From contig NZ_RAUX01000052.1 of NCBI RefSeq assembly GCF_013464485.1, positions 1-41,479 of the forward strand: 41,479 nucleotides of DNA, read 5' to 3'. This document shows positions 1-8,342 of the stretch, one piece after another. The stretch comes from Stenotrophomonas maltophilia (GTDB lineage: Bacteria > Pseudomonadota > Gammaproteobacteria > Xanthomonadales > Xanthomonadaceae). Each line of letters begins with the position of its first letter. The first letter of the stretch is position 1. The notes beneath the pieces were generated by a model that saw only the letters and a list, made by a program, of their open reading frames with translations, had not been told where the DNA came from and ran no database searches. The position numbers were made by a program, and so were the translations under genes.

Positions 1-60
1 CCCCATAATTCGCTTTATGCGGCCAACCGCAACGCCTTTGCAGACCCCCGGACACCCCGC

Positions 61-909
61 ATGCCGCCCCTGCTGAAGATCCGCACCGAGCGCGGGCAGA
101 TGTCGGCCATCGAACGCCGCATTGCCGATTTCATCCTCGACAACGCCCACCTGCTGCGCGACTACTCCTCCCAGCAGCTGGCCAGCGCGCTGGGCATCAG
201 CCAGTCCAGCGTGGTGAAGTTCAGCCAGAAGCTCGGCTTCAAGGGCTACCCGGACCTGAAGTATTCCATCGGCCAGGATGTCGCCCGCGCCGGTACCGAT
301 CCACAACAGGCACCCCGCGAACCCGACAGCGGCGATGATTACCTGCGCCTGGGCGACGCCCTGCGCCGCAGCAAGGCGCAGGCCGAAGAGGAAACCCGCC
401 AGGCCAATCCGCGCGAAGAAATCGAGCGCATCGTGCAGCTGCTCGATGGCGCACCGAAACTGTTCGTCCATGGCCTGGGCGATGACGGCCTGTTCGCGCG
501 CGAGTTCGCCATGCGGCTGTCGCTGCTCGGCCTGCTGGTGGTGCCGCATACTGACCCGATCCTGATGCTGGCCAACCTGTCGGCCGCGCGCCCGGGCGAT
601 GCGCTGCTGGTGTTCTCCGAGTTCGGCAACCTGCCACAGCTTTCGCAGCTGTCGCGCCAGTTCCAGGACATGGGGGGCAAGGTGATTTCCATCACCCGCC
701 ACACCGCCAACCCGCTGCGCGCGCATGCGGATGCGGCACTGGTGGTATGTGCGCACGATCGCACGCCGCAGGTGGCGCAGCTGCTGTACCGTAGCGCCAT
801 GCACGCCCTGCTCGATTTCCTGTTCGTGCTGCTCTGCCACACCAATCCGGATCGCCAGCAGCAGCTGGCGGTGAACCTGGAGCGGATCGACCACCTGCTG
901 GATTCCTGA
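61..909 (+). CDS. MurR/RpiR family transcriptional regulator (HTH + SIS)
   Basis: This 282-aa protein has the RpiR layout. An N-terminal helix-turn-helix covers residues about 36-66 (key stretch SSQQLASALGISQSSVVKFS), and a SIS sugar-phosphate-binding fold covers about 125-265. Members sense phosphosugars or cell-wall amino sugars such as MurNAc-6-P and usually control the adjacent genes. The usual SIS serines are poorly kept here: the first loop reads GLGDDG and the second FSEFGN, so the ligand may not be a classic phosphosugar. The stop is 13 nt before the L,D-transpeptidase start, which suggests co-transcription. The ATG at 61 follows a leader with no strong Shine-Dalgarno. Family assignment is solid; the ligand is unknown. 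Confidence 0.88.
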   Translation: MPPLLKIRTERGQMSAIERRIADFILDNAHLLRDYSSQQLASALGISQSSVVKFSQKLGFKGYPDLKYSIGQDVARAGTDPQQAPREPDSGDDYLRLGDALRRSKAQAEEETRQANPREEIERIVQLLDGAPKLFVHGLGDDGLFAREFAMRLSLLGLLVVPHTDPILMLANLSAARPGDALLVFSEFGNLPQLSQLSRQFQDMGGKVISITRHTANPLRAHADAALVVCAHDRTPQVAQLLYRSAMHALLDFLFVLLCHTNPDRQQQLAVNLERIDHLLDS

Positions 910-922
910 CCGGAGCACCTGC

Positions 923-1702
923 ATGAACCGCCTGTTCCATCGCGTCATCGCAGCCGGGCTGCTGGCCCTGCTGCCGCAGTTTCCAACCGCAGCCCTCAGT
1001 AAAAGGCTCCCTCCTCTGGTGCACAGCCAGCAGGTCGTGGTGGTGGTCACCGACAGCTGGGATGCCAGCCAAGGCAAGCTGCAGGCCTACACCCGGGACG
1101 CCAAGGGGTGGCAGCCGCACGGTCCGGCGTTCGACGTGGCGATCGGACGCACCGGCAGCGCCTGGGGGCTGGGGCTGACCGGCATGCCGGCGAACGGTCC
1201 GCAGAAGCGCGAAGGCGATGGCCGCAGCCCAGCCGGCGTCTTCGCGATCGGCAGCGCGTTCGGCTACGCAGGGAAGGCCGCCACCGGTCTGAACTACCAG
1301 CAGATGCAGCCCACACACTACTGCATGGACGTACCGGCCTCGCCGCAGTACAACCAGATTGTCGACGCACGCGAGGTCGGCGCTGAGGCAGTGAAGGGCT
1401 CCACTGAACCCATGCGGCTGGACCTGCACAACAAGGGGGATGTGCGCTACCGACAGGGTTTTGTGATCGCCCACAACGCCTTCAACGATCCAGGCTACGG
1501 CAGTTGCATCTTCGCCCATCTGTGGCGTCAGCCCGGTGAGGCCACCGCCGGCTGTACCGCCATGACCGCCGCTCACATGCGCACCCTGCTGGCCTGGCTG
1601 AGCGATGAAGCACAACCGCGGTTCGTGCTGCTGCCGCGCGCGCAGTACCACGAGTATCAGGGACCGTGGGAACTCCCCGAACTGACGGAAGCACTGCGTT
1701 GA
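923..1702 (+). CDS. Secreted L,D-transpeptidase (YkuD-fold) family protein
   Basis: This 259-aa protein starts with a hydrophobic export signal (residues about 7-25). Its catalytic region ends with His199 in SCIFAHLW and Cys211 in TAGCTAM, the variant His/Cys arrangement of YkuD-fold L,D-transpeptidases. Such enzymes form 3-3 peptidoglycan crosslinks or attach proteins to peptidoglycan in the periplasm; the exact reaction here is not visible. It sits 13 nt after the RpiR-type regulator, and its TGA stop overlaps the likely TTG start of the downstream permease, so the three genes probably form one transcript. The fold is well supported; the substrate is inferred. Confidence 0.85.
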   Translation: MNRLFHRVIAAGLLALLPQFPTAALSKRLPPLVHSQQVVVVVTDSWDASQGKLQAYTRDAKGWQPHGPAFDVAIGRTGSAWGLGLTGMPANGPQKREGDGRSPAGVFAIGSAFGYAGKAATGLNYQQMQPTHYCMDVPASPQYNQIVDAREVGAEAVKGSTEPMRLDLHNKGDVRYRQGFVIAHNAFNDPGYGSCIFAHLWRQPGEATAGCTAMTAAHMRTLLAWLSDEAQPRFVLLPRAQYHEYQGPWELPELTEALR

Positions 1703-3000
1703 GCACCCCGGACGAACCGCAGCTGCAGCGCGCGGTCAGCCGCTGGCAGATCGTCGGCCTGTCGATCAACGATGTGATCGGCAGCGGCATCTACCTGCTG
1801 CCGGCCGCCACCGTCGCCCTGCTCGGCCCGTTCAGCCTGTGGGGCGTGGTCGCCGCCGGCATCGTCGTCGCCCTGCTGGTGCTGTGCTACGCGCAGGCCG
1901 CCAGCTACTTCGATGAGCCCGGCGGCAGCTACCTGTACGCCCGCGAGGCGTTCGGGCGCTTCGCCGGTTTCGAGATCGGCTGGATGATCTGGCTGACCCG
2001 CATCAGTTCGGCCGCTGCGCTCAGCAACGCGCTGGCCGATGCAGTTGCGCGTTTCTGGCCGTGGGCCGGTGCCGGCCTGGGGCGCATCGCGGTGATCGTG
2101 GTGTCGCTGGGCTTCCTCACCGGCGTCAACATCATTGGCGTGCGCTCGGCCGCGCGGACCGGCGTGGTGCTGGTGATCGGCAAGATGCTGCCGCTGCTGC
2201 TGTTCGTGGCCATCGGCGCGTTCTACATCGACCCGCAGCTGGCCTTCTCCGGCCAGCGCCCGGACCCGCACGACCTGCAGCGCATGGGTGAAGCCGCGCT
2301 CCTGCTGCTGTACGCCTACGCCGGTTTCGAGAACATTCCGGCCGCAGCCGGCGAGTACCGCAATCCGCGCCGCGACATTCCGTTCGCGCTGATCACCATG
2401 ATCATCACCGTCACCGTCATCTACGGCGCGGTGCAGGTGGTGGCACAAGGCACGCTGGCCGGCCTGTCCAGCTCGGCCACGCCGCTGGCCGATGCCGCCG
2501 CGGGCTTCGGTGGCGAAGCGCTGGCGCTGATCCTGACCGTCGGTGCCACCATCTCCATCCTCGGCACCAACAGCAACACGATGATGATGGGCCCGCGCTT
2601 CCTGTTCGCACTGGCCCGCGATGGCTACGGGCCGAAGATCCTGGCGCAGGTGCACCCGCGCTTCCATACCCCGGCCGCCTCGATCCTGTGCCAGGGCCTG
2701 ATCGCACTTGGTCTGGCGCTGTCCGGTTCGTTCGTGCAGCTGGCGCTGTTGTCGATGACCACGCGGTTGTTCGCCTACATCGGTACGGCTGCTGCGGTGC
2801 TGGTGCTGGCCAAGCGCTTTGCCGATCGCCCAGGCGCGCTGAAGCTGCCCGGCGGACCGTTGATTCCGGTGCTGGCGCTGCTGCTGTGCCTGGCGCTGTT
2901 CGCCAGTGCCAGCTGGCAGAACATCGCCGCTGCGCTGGTGGCGTTCGCCATTGGTGCGGTGATCTACAAGCTGCCGCGCAAGGATGCCGACGCCGGGTGA
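1699..3000 (+). CDS. APC-superfamily amino acid permease
   Basis: This is a polytopic membrane protein of about 433 aa with roughly 12 hydrophobic segments. The first helix carries the APC signature IVGLSINDVIGSGIYLLPA, whose glycine-rich GSGI break forms the substrate site. A YAYAGFENIPAAAGE-type motif in helix 6 is also typical. It should import or exchange an amino acid or amine across the inner membrane. The reading frame is open from 1666, but I prefer the TTG at 1699. It overlaps the TGA of the L,D-transpeptidase (TTGA) and has GGAAG about 8 nt upstream, so translation is probably coupled. The substrate cannot be told from sequence. Confidence 0.87.
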   Translation: MSTPDEPQLQRAVSRWQIVGLSINDVIGSGIYLLPAATVALLGPFSLWGVVAAGIVVALLVLCYAQAASYFDEPGGSYLYAREAFGRFAGFEIGWMIWLTRISSAAALSNALADAVARFWPWAGAGLGRIAVIVVSLGFLTGVNIIGVRSAARTGVVLVIGKMLPLLLFVAIGAFYIDPQLAFSGQRPDPHDLQRMGEAALLLLYAYAGFENIPAAAGEYRNPRRDIPFALITMIITVTVIYGAVQVVAQGTLAGLSSSATPLADAAAGFGGEALALILTVGATISILGTNSNTMMMGPRFLFALARDGYGPKILAQVHPRFHTPAASILCQGLIALGLALSGSFVQLALLSMTTRLFAYIGTAAAVLVLAKRFADRPGALKLPGGPLIPVLALLLCLALFASASWQNIAAALVAFAIGAVIYKLPRKDADAG

Positions 3001-3003
3001 CCG

Positions 3004-3026
3004 GTAGCGCCGGGCCATGCCCGGCG
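3004..3026. repeat. SMAG-type REP palindrome
   Basis: The element starts with GTAG and forms a GC-rich hairpin (GCCGGGCCATGCCCGGC). It lies 4 nt after the permease stop and may stabilise or end that transcript. Confidence 0.75.
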
Positions 3027-3111
3027 GATTGATCTGGCGATCACGCTGCCGGACCGGGCCGTTAACCGCCACGCAGGCACGATCAGGCTTCGTCAACAAC
3101 GGAGCCCTTCC

Positions 3112-3435
3112 ATGGCTGAGTACCAGATCCCCGGCCGCGTACCGGACGACAGCACGCCGCGCGATGCGGTCAGCAACTACTGGCGCGAACGCTATACGGC
3201 CGAGCCGTACTACGACGACCAGCTGTTCTTCGAGGACTATGAACCGGCCTACCGCATCGGCCACGCCGCCCGCGCACAGGACATGATCCGCGCCTACGAA
3301 CAGGTCGAAGCCGAGCTGGAATCGCGCTGGGCCAATGAACGTGGCCGCAGCCGGCTGGAATGGGCGCAGGCGCGCGGTGCTGTGCGCCGTGGCTGGGAAG
3401 ACGCGCAGCTGGCGGATCCGCGGTTGAAGCGATAA
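3112..3435 (+). CDS. Hypothetical protein, acidic N-terminus, 107 aa
   Basis: I do not recognise a named family. The 107-aa product is soluble, with no signal peptide or membrane segment. It has a Tyr/Asp/Glu-rich stretch (residues about 20-50, including YYDDQLFFEDYEPAYR) followed by an amphipathic, Arg/Glu-rich helical part (about 55-100). Codon use is like its neighbours and the frame is clean, which supports a real gene. It stands alone between two SMAG elements, convergent with the YiaA-like gene. The ATG at 3112 follows CGGAGCCCTTCC, which can act as a Shine-Dalgarno. Confidence 0.65.
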   Translation: MAEYQIPGRVPDDSTPRDAVSNYWRERYTAEPYYDDQLFFEDYEPAYRIGHAARAQDMIRAYEQVEAELESRWANERGRSRLEWAQARGAVRRGWEDAQLADPRLKR

Positions 3436-3447
3436 CGCCATGCACTT

Positions 3448-3533
3448 GTAGAGCCGAGCCTGCGCTCGGCTCAGTCGAGCATGGCTCGACTCTACAGAAA
3501 TCCTGCGGGAGCCGAGCGCGGGCTCGGCTCTAC
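3448..3533. repeat. SMAG cluster, three hairpin units
   Basis: Three GTAG-type palindromes lie in a row: a GAGCCGAGC...GCTCGGCTC unit at about 3448-3472, an AGTCGAGC...GCTCGACT unit ending in CTAC at about 3473-3494, and a unit ending in CTAC at 3533. They fill the gap between two convergent genes and could act as a bidirectional terminator. Confidence 0.85.
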
Positions 3534-3537
3534 AGAA

Positions 3538-3990
3538 TCACTCCTGTTCCGGCAGCGGTGGCACGACCGTGCTGCGCTTGCTCTCACCACCACCTGCGGC
3601 GATCAGGTCGCGGGTGTTCTTCTGCACCGCCACTGCACCGAACAGCGACAGCGCGTAAGCCATGCCGTAGAAGCCCTTCTCGCTGGGTGCCAAGGTGGCG
3701 TTCCACAACCCGACCAGCAGCAGCGCCAATGCCGAAAGCAGCGCGAACCAGCACAGCCCGTAGTACAGCGCACTCACAGGAATGCCCTCGACACGATCGC
3801 GCACGCTCTTCTGCAGCGATACTGCGGCAAACAGGCCGAACAGCAACAGGGTGAGGTAATAGCCCTTCTCGTTGAGCGCCATTGCGGCGTTGAACAGGCC
3901 GATCAGGTAGGCCGCCGCGCCCAGCAGCAGGGCAACCCACGAGGCGGCGACGAAGGCGGTGGACGGCTTGTGCGGCATGGCAGTGTTCAT
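3538..3990 (-). CDS. YiaA/YiaB-like inner membrane protein with internal duplication
   Basis: This 150-aa protein has four hydrophobic helices arranged as two similar halves: [15 protein letters not shown]...VSLQKSVRD and [15 protein letters not shown]...VAVQKNTRD. This is the two-helix YiaAB domain in duplicate, as in the E. coli YiaA/YiaB inner membrane proteins of unknown role. The frame is open further upstream, but the ATG at 3990 is preferred because AAGGA lies 8 nt before it and the upstream part reads through non-coding sequence. The stop codon is followed at once by a SMAG element (TGATTCTGTAGAG on the minus strand). Confidence 0.82.
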   Translation of the reverse strand: MNTAMPHKPSTAFVAASWVALLLGAAAYLIGLFNAAMALNEKGYYLTLLLFGLFAAVSLQKSVRDRVEGIPVSALYYGLCWFALLSALALLLVGLWNATLAPSEKGFYGMAYALSLFGAVAVQKNTRDLIAAGGGESKRSTVVPPLPEQE

Positions 3991-4157
3991 TGCGGATCCT
4001 TGCAGGCAGGCGGGCATGCTTTGCCCGGGCGTGCCCACCCTAGACGATCCCGTCGCCCCCGCACAGGGGGCGCAGGACCTTCGGGCCACGACGATCACGG
4101 CTCCAGTGGTATACAAGGGACAGCCCGGCCATCCGCATCCCCGCCCTGGAGATACCC

Positions 4158-5327
4158 ATGACCCGCACACCCCTGCTGCTCGCCCTCGGCCTGGTGCCGA
4201 TCCTCGCCACTTCTGCCTGCAGCGCCGCCGACCCGGCCGCCAACGGCGCCCAGGCCGCCGCCCCAGCAGCCTCCACCGCGACCGACCAGCGCCCGTTCAC
4301 CGCCACCGAGGTCAGCCGCTTCGACCAGCCGTGGGCGATGACCTTCCTGCCCGACGGCAGCCTGCTGGTCACTGAAAAGCGTGGCAAGCTGCAGCATCTG
4401 GACCTGGCCAGCGGCCAGAAGCATGAGATCATCGGCGTTCCGAAGGTCGCTTACGGTGGCCAGGGTGGCTTTGGCGACATCATCCTGCACCCTGATTTCG
4501 CCCGGAATCATGTCGTGTACGTCAGCTACGCCGAGGAAGGCACGCTGGACACCCGCGGTGCTGCCGTGGCCCGTGCCACGCTGGCGCTGGACGCCAGCGG
4601 TGGTGGCCAACTGAAGGACCTGAAGGTGATCTGGCGGCAGAGCCCAAAGGTCAGCGGTGAGGGCCACTACGGCCACCGCCTCGCCTTCGGCCCGGACGGC
4701 AAGCTGTGGATCAGCTCCAGTGAGCGGCAGAAGTTCGATCCGGCCCAGGACATGAGCGGCAACCTTGGCAAGATCATCCGTCTCAACGACGATGGCAGCC
4801 TGCCCGCCGACAACCCGTTCGCCTCGCAGGGCGGCGTGGCCGCGCAGGTCTGGTCATTGGGCCATCGCAACATCCTGGGCATGGCCTTCGATGCCAACGG
4901 CACGCTGTGGGCGCATGAGATGGGCCCGGCCGGCGGCGATGAGCTGAACCTGATCGTGCGTGGCGCCAACTACGGCTACCCGATCGTCTCCAACGGCGAC
5001 CACTACGATGGCCGTCCGATTCCCGACCATGACACCCGTCCGGAGTTCGCCGCACCGAAGGTGACCTGGACGCCGGTGATCTCGCCGGCCGGCTTCGTGA
5101 TCTACAGCGGCACCCTGTTCCCGCAGTGGAAGGGCAGCGGCTTCATCGGTGGGCTGTCGTCCACCTCGCTGGTGCGCGTGACGTTCGACGGTGACAGCGC
5201 GCGCGAAGCCGAGCGCTTCAATATGGGCGAGCGCATCCGCGAAGTGGAACAGGGCCCGGACGGCGCCCTGTGGCTGCTGGAAGACGGCAGCAAGGCGCGC
5301 CTGCTGAAGCTGACGCCGAAGGCCTGA
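4158..5327 (+). CDS. PQQ-dependent sugar dehydrogenase (GSDH/YliI family)
   Basis: This 389-aa protein has an export signal ending near Cys20 (ATSAC), so it may be periplasmic or a lipoprotein; the lipobox is weak. The rest fits the six-bladed propeller of soluble PQQ aldose dehydrogenases such as Yli[21 protein letters not shown] near the N-terminus, [16 protein letters not shown] carrying the probable catalytic His in the middle, and HRNILGMAF followed by [11 protein letters not shown] later. The family oxidises sugars at C1 with PQQ as cofactor and passes electrons to the respiratory chain. No PQQ synthesis genes are in the window. The gene ends just before a strong hairpin at 5343-5371. 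Confidence 0.88.
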   Translation: MTRTPLLLALGLVPILATSACSAADPAANGAQAAAPAASTATDQRPFTATEVSRFDQPWAMTFLPDGSLLVTEKRGKLQHLDLASGQKHEIIGVPKVAYGGQGGFGDIILHPDFARNHVVYVSYAEEGTLDTRGAAVARATLALDASGGGQLKDLKVIWRQSPKVSGEGHYGHRLAFGPDGKLWISSSERQKFDPAQDMSGNLGKIIRLNDDGSLPADNPFASQGGVAAQVWSLGHRNILGMAFDANGTLWAHEMGPAGGDELNLIVRGANYGYPIVSNGDHYDGRPIPDHDTRPEFAAPKVTWTPVISPAGFVIYSGTLFPQWKGSGFIGGLSSTSLVRVTFDGDSAREAERFNMGERIREVEQGPDGALWLLEDGSKARLLKLTPKA

Positions 5328-5342
5328 TCGGCACCTTTTTCC

Positions 5343-5371
5343 GGAACGGCCCCGCATGCGGGGCCGTTTCC
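5343..5371. terminator. Bidirectional intrinsic terminator
   Basis: A GC-rich palindrome (AACGGCCCCG CATG CGGGGCCGTT core) lies between the convergent sugar dehydrogenase and lipoprotein genes. T-rich flanks are present on both sides (TTTTT at about 5336-5340; the other side is weaker). Confidence 0.8.
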
Positions 5372-5373
5372 GT

Positions 5374-5907
5374 TTACTGGATGGTGATGACCTTCACCTC
5401 GGTCTTCGTGCAGGCCTGGTCCAGGCACTGCCCGTTCAACCACACCTGTCCATCGCCAATCATCACGCCCTGCTGGTTGACGAAGACCTTGCCGAAGTCC
5501 TGTTCGGACACCGCCTTGACCACCGCCGGGGTGATGATCTTCTCGTAGCCGCGCTGGAACTCCCCCGGGCCGGTGATCTTCTTTCCACCGGCAATGTTCA
5601 GCGGGAAGTGCACTTCTTCCACCACGGCGGCGCGGTCACCACCCACCACGGCAGCCTTGAACGCGTTGAACACCGTTTCGTACTGCGCGGCATCGCCGAG
5701 CACCGCGTCGATGCGCGCACGCGCGTCCTCGGCAGGCACCTCCGCTGCGGGTGCCACCGGTGCGGAGGCAGCGGGTTCAGCGGCAGGCGTCGCCGCGGCA
5801 TTGGCCTCCATCGGCGGCGGTGCATCCACCGCAGGCTCGGCCGGCGGCACCGGTTGCGAACACGCGGCCAGCATCAGGGCGGAAATCAACACGGCAATCG
5901 TGCGCAT
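5374..5907 (-). CDS. Putative lipoprotein, 177 aa
   Basis: The N-terminus is a clear lipoprotein signal: a short basic start, a hydrophobic core, and the lipobox LAAC with Cys16. An Ala/Pro-rich linker (about 20-60) follows. A compact C-terminal domain of about 110 residues contains two cysteines near the end (GQCLDQACTK). I do not recognise a named family for that domain. The protein is probably anchored in the periplasm or outer membrane. The gene is convergent with the sugar dehydrogenase, with a shared terminator. The large palindrome at 5967-6033 lies just upstream and separates it from the beta-glucosidase. Confidence 0.75.
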   Translation of the reverse strand: MRTIAVLISALMLAACSQPVPPAEPAVDAPPPMEANAAATPAAEPAASAPVAPAAEVPAEDARARIDAVLGDAAQYETVFNAFKAAVVGGDRAAVVEEVHFPLNIAGGKKITGPGEFQRGYEKIITPAVVKAVSEQDFGKVFVNQQGVMIGDGQVWLNGQCLDQACTKTEVKVITIQ

Positions 5908-5966
5908 GCGCGGGCATCCATCGGTTCAAGAATGCCGATGGTAGCGCCCCCACAGTGACGGCAACA

Positions 5967-6033
5967 AAAAAGGGGACGGAGGGGATCAAGTCGTTTGTGG
6001 CACAAACGACTTGATCCCCTCCGTCCCCTTTTT
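5967..6033. repeat. 67-bp perfect palindrome, probable terminator of the GH3 gene
   Basis: Two 33-nt arms (5967-5999 and 6001-6033) are exact reverse complements around a single central base. Each arm reads AAAAAGGGGACGG at its outer end, then GATCAAGTCGTTTGTG towards the centre. A/T runs flank a GC-rich stem, so it should work as a strong Rho-independent terminator for the minus-strand beta-glucosidase, which ends 7 nt away, and possibly in both directions. It is unlike SMAG. Confidence 0.85.
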
Positions 6034-6039
6034 CTTCGA

Positions 6040-8214
6040 TCAGGCCTTCAGCAGTTCGAACTGCACGGCTTCACCGGCGGCGGAGGACGCGCAGACCCAC
6101 AGGTCGAACTGACCCGGTTCGGCACGCAGCACGCCGTCGCGGCCGGTGAATTCCAACTGCTCGCGGGTCAGGGTGAACACCACTTCGGTCGACTCGCCCG
6201 GCTGCAGTGCCACCTTGCGGAAGTCCTTCAATTCGCGCACCGGACGCACGCGACTGGCCACGCGGTCGTGGATGTACAGCTGCACCACTTCCTCACCGGC
6301 CACATCGCCGCTGTTGGTCAGCGTGGTGGTGATGGTCAGGGTCTCGTCCCAGCCCAACTGCGCGGCGCTCAGCTGCGGCACGTCGTAGGCGAACGTGGTG
6401 TAGCCGATGCCATGGCCGAACGGGTACAGCGGCTCGTTCGGAATCTCGCGCCAGCGTGCCTTGAACTCCGACATGGTCGGCAGTTCCGGGCGGCCGGTGC
6501 GCGGGTGGTTGTAGAAGTACGGCTGCTGGCCGGACACCTGCGGGAAGCTGACCGGCAGGCGGCCGGAGGGGCTGTAGTCGCCGAACAGCACATCGGCCAC
6601 GGCATGGCCGGTCTGCGTGCCCAGGTACCAGGTGATGGCCACGGCATGCGCGTTGCGCACCGCACCCTGCAGGGCCAGCGCGCGACCGTTGCGCAGCAGC
6701 ACCACCAGCGGCTTGCCGGTCATCGCCACGGCCTCGGCCAGCGCCTGCTGTGCCGGCGGCAGAGTGATCTCCACGCGCGACTGCGCTTCACCGCTGTAAC
6801 GCTGCGGCTCGCCCAGCGCCAGCACCACCACGTCGGCGCGCAGCGCGGCGGCCACGGCCGCTTCGGTGCCACCCGGAATCGCGGTTTCCAGATCACAGCC
6901 CGGCACGATCTCCAGCAGCGCTTCGTCGCCGATGGCGGCACGCACGCCGGTTTCCAGGTCCACGTAGCGCGGCTTGTCGCCGAACAGCGTCCAGCAACCT
7001 TCGATGTTCTCGCGGTCCTGCACGAACGGGCCGATCAGGGCGATCTTCTGCCCGGTCTTCTGCAGCGGCAGCACGTTGTCGCGGTTGTTCAGCAGCACGA
7101 TCGAACGGCGTGCAGCATCGCGCGACAACTCGTCATGCGCGGCGATGTGCGAGGTATCCGCTTCGCGCGCCGGGTCCAGCGAGCGGTACGGGTCGTCGAA
7201 CAGGCCGATGGTTTCCTTCAGCCACAGGATGCGGCGCACGCCTTCATCCAGCACGCTCATCGGCACCTCGCCGCTCTCGACCAGGCCCGGCAGGTGCTCG
7301 GCGTAGAAGCCGCTCTGCATGCTCAGGTCCAGGCCGGCGGTGAACGCCTTGGCGGTGGCGTCGCGGTCGTCGGCGGCATAGCCGTGCGCGACCAGTTCCA
7401 TGTCGGCGGTGTAATCGGAGATCACCACACCCGGGAACTTCCACTCACCGCGCAGGATGTCGGTCAGCAGTTCGGCGTTGGCGCTGGCCGGCACGCCGTT
7501 GATGTCGTTGAACGAGGACATCACGGTGATCGCGCCCGCGTCGAAGGCGGCCTTGAACGGCGGCAGGTGCACGTCGCGCAGGGTCTGCGGCGAGATGTCC
7601 ACCATGTTGTATTCCATGCCGGCCATCACCGCGCCATAGGCGGCGAAGTGCTTCGGCGTGGCCAGCAGCGAATCGGCGGCGCGCAGGTCGCTGCCCTGGA
7701 AGCCACGCACACGGGCGGCGGCGAACGCACAGCCCAGCACCACGTCCTCACCGGCACCTTCGGCGCCACGGCCCCAGCGCTGGTCGCGGGCGATATCCAC
7801 GGCCGGCGCATAGGTCCAGTGCAGGCCGGCAGCGGTGGCTTCGACGGCGGTGGCGCGCGCGGTGCGCTCGGCCAGGTCCGGTTCGAAGCTGGCCGCTTCA
7901 CCCAGCGGGATCGGGAACACGGTGCGCATGCCGTGGATGACGTCGGCAGCCAGGATCACCGGGATGCCCAGCCGGCTCTCCTCGGTGGCGACCTGCTGGA
8001 TGCGGCGGCCCAGTTCGGCACCGACACCATTGAACAGCGAGCCGACCTTGCCCTCGCGCACCTGCTGCAGCACCTGGTCGGCATTGCGCACGTTGGCTTC
8101 CGGGTTCACGTCCGGGGCGAACGGGCGGACCATGTCCGCGAAGACACCCAGCTGGCCGACCTTTTCCTCGACGGTCATCTGGGCAATGAGGGATTCGATG
8201 CGATCGGAGGCCAC
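6040..8214 (-). CDS. bglX: Glycoside hydrolase family 3 beta-glucosidase
   Basis: This 724-aa GH3 enzyme has the N-terminal TIM barrel with WGRGAEGAGED (about 147-157), the conserved KHF triad (188-190) and the nucleophile Asp267 in GVVISDYTADME. The alpha/beta sandwich domain follows, and a C-terminal fibronectin-III-like domain covers about 610-720. It should release terminal beta-linked glucose from oligosaccharides. Unlike E. coli BglX it has no signal peptide, so it appears cytosolic and would need imported sugars. The start is GTG at 8214 with AAGGA about 7 nt upstream. A LacI/GalR-type operator lies directly upstream (8228-8241), and the palindrome at 5967-6033 ends the transcript. Confidence 0.9.
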   Translation of the reverse strand: MASDRIESLIAQMTVEEKVGQLGVFADMVRPFAPDVNPEANVRNADQVLQQVREGKVGSLFNGVGAELGRRIQQVATEESRLGIPVILAADVIHGMRTVFPIPLGEAASFEPDLAERTARATAVEATAAGLHWTYAPAVDIARDQRWGRGAEGAGEDVVLGCAFAAARVRGFQGSDLRAADSLLATPKHFAAYGAVMAGMEYNMVDISPQTLRDVHLPPFKAAFDAGAITVMSSFNDINGVPASANAELLTDILRGEWKFPGVVISDYTADMELVAHGYAADDRDATAKAFTAGLDLSMQSGFYAEHLPGLVESGEVPMSVLDEGVRRILWLKETIGLFDDPYRSLDPAREADTSHIAAHDELSRDAARRSIVLLNNRDNVLPLQKTGQKIALIGPFVQDRENIEGCWTLFGDKPRYVDLETGVRAAIGDEALLEIVPGCDLETAIPGGTEAAVAAALRADVVVLALGEPQRYSGEAQSRVEITLPPAQQALAEAVAMTGKPLVVLLRNGRALALQGAVRNAHAVAITWYLGTQTGHAVADVLFGDYSPSGRLPVSFPQVSGQQPYFYNHPRTGRPELPTMSEFKARWREIPNEPLYPFGHGIGYTTFAYDVPQLSAAQLGWDETLTITTTLTNSGDVAGEEVVQLYIHDRVASRVRPVRELKDFRKVALQPGESTEVVFTLTREQLEFTGRDGVLRAEPGQFDLWVCASSAAGEAVQFELLKA

Positions 8215-8227
8215 CAGCAGTCCTTGA

Positions 8228-8241
8228 TGAAAACGTTTACA
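8228..8241 (-). promoter_or_regulatory. LacI/GalR-family operator (cre-like) upstream of the GH3 gene
   Basis: Read on the minus strand, the site is TGTAAACGTTTTCA, a near-palindrome around the central CG. It fits the pattern TGWAANCGNTNWCA typical of LacI/GalR-family operators at every position. It lies directly before the Shine-Dalgarno of the beta-glucosidase gene, a place suited to repression. No LacI-type regulator gene is in the window. Confidence 0.65.
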
Positions 8242-8342
8242 AGCCCGGCATTCTAGCGATCCCGAGCCATTTGGCGAGAGGTTTCGTCATTCAGTTTCAG
8301 GCTCCAGCCGGATCCGTACGGTCCGGCCGGAGGCCTCGCAGC

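Noticed and set aside
1657-3441. Minus-strand open frame of 594 codons
   Set aside because: It is antisense to the permease and the small hypothetical gene, is Gln/Arg/His-rich, and reads across intergenic SMAG sequence.
5995-8256. Plus-strand open frame of 753 codons
   Set aside because: It lies opposite the GH3 gene, is rich in His/Gln/Arg, and has no motif. It is a high-GC shadow of the real gene.
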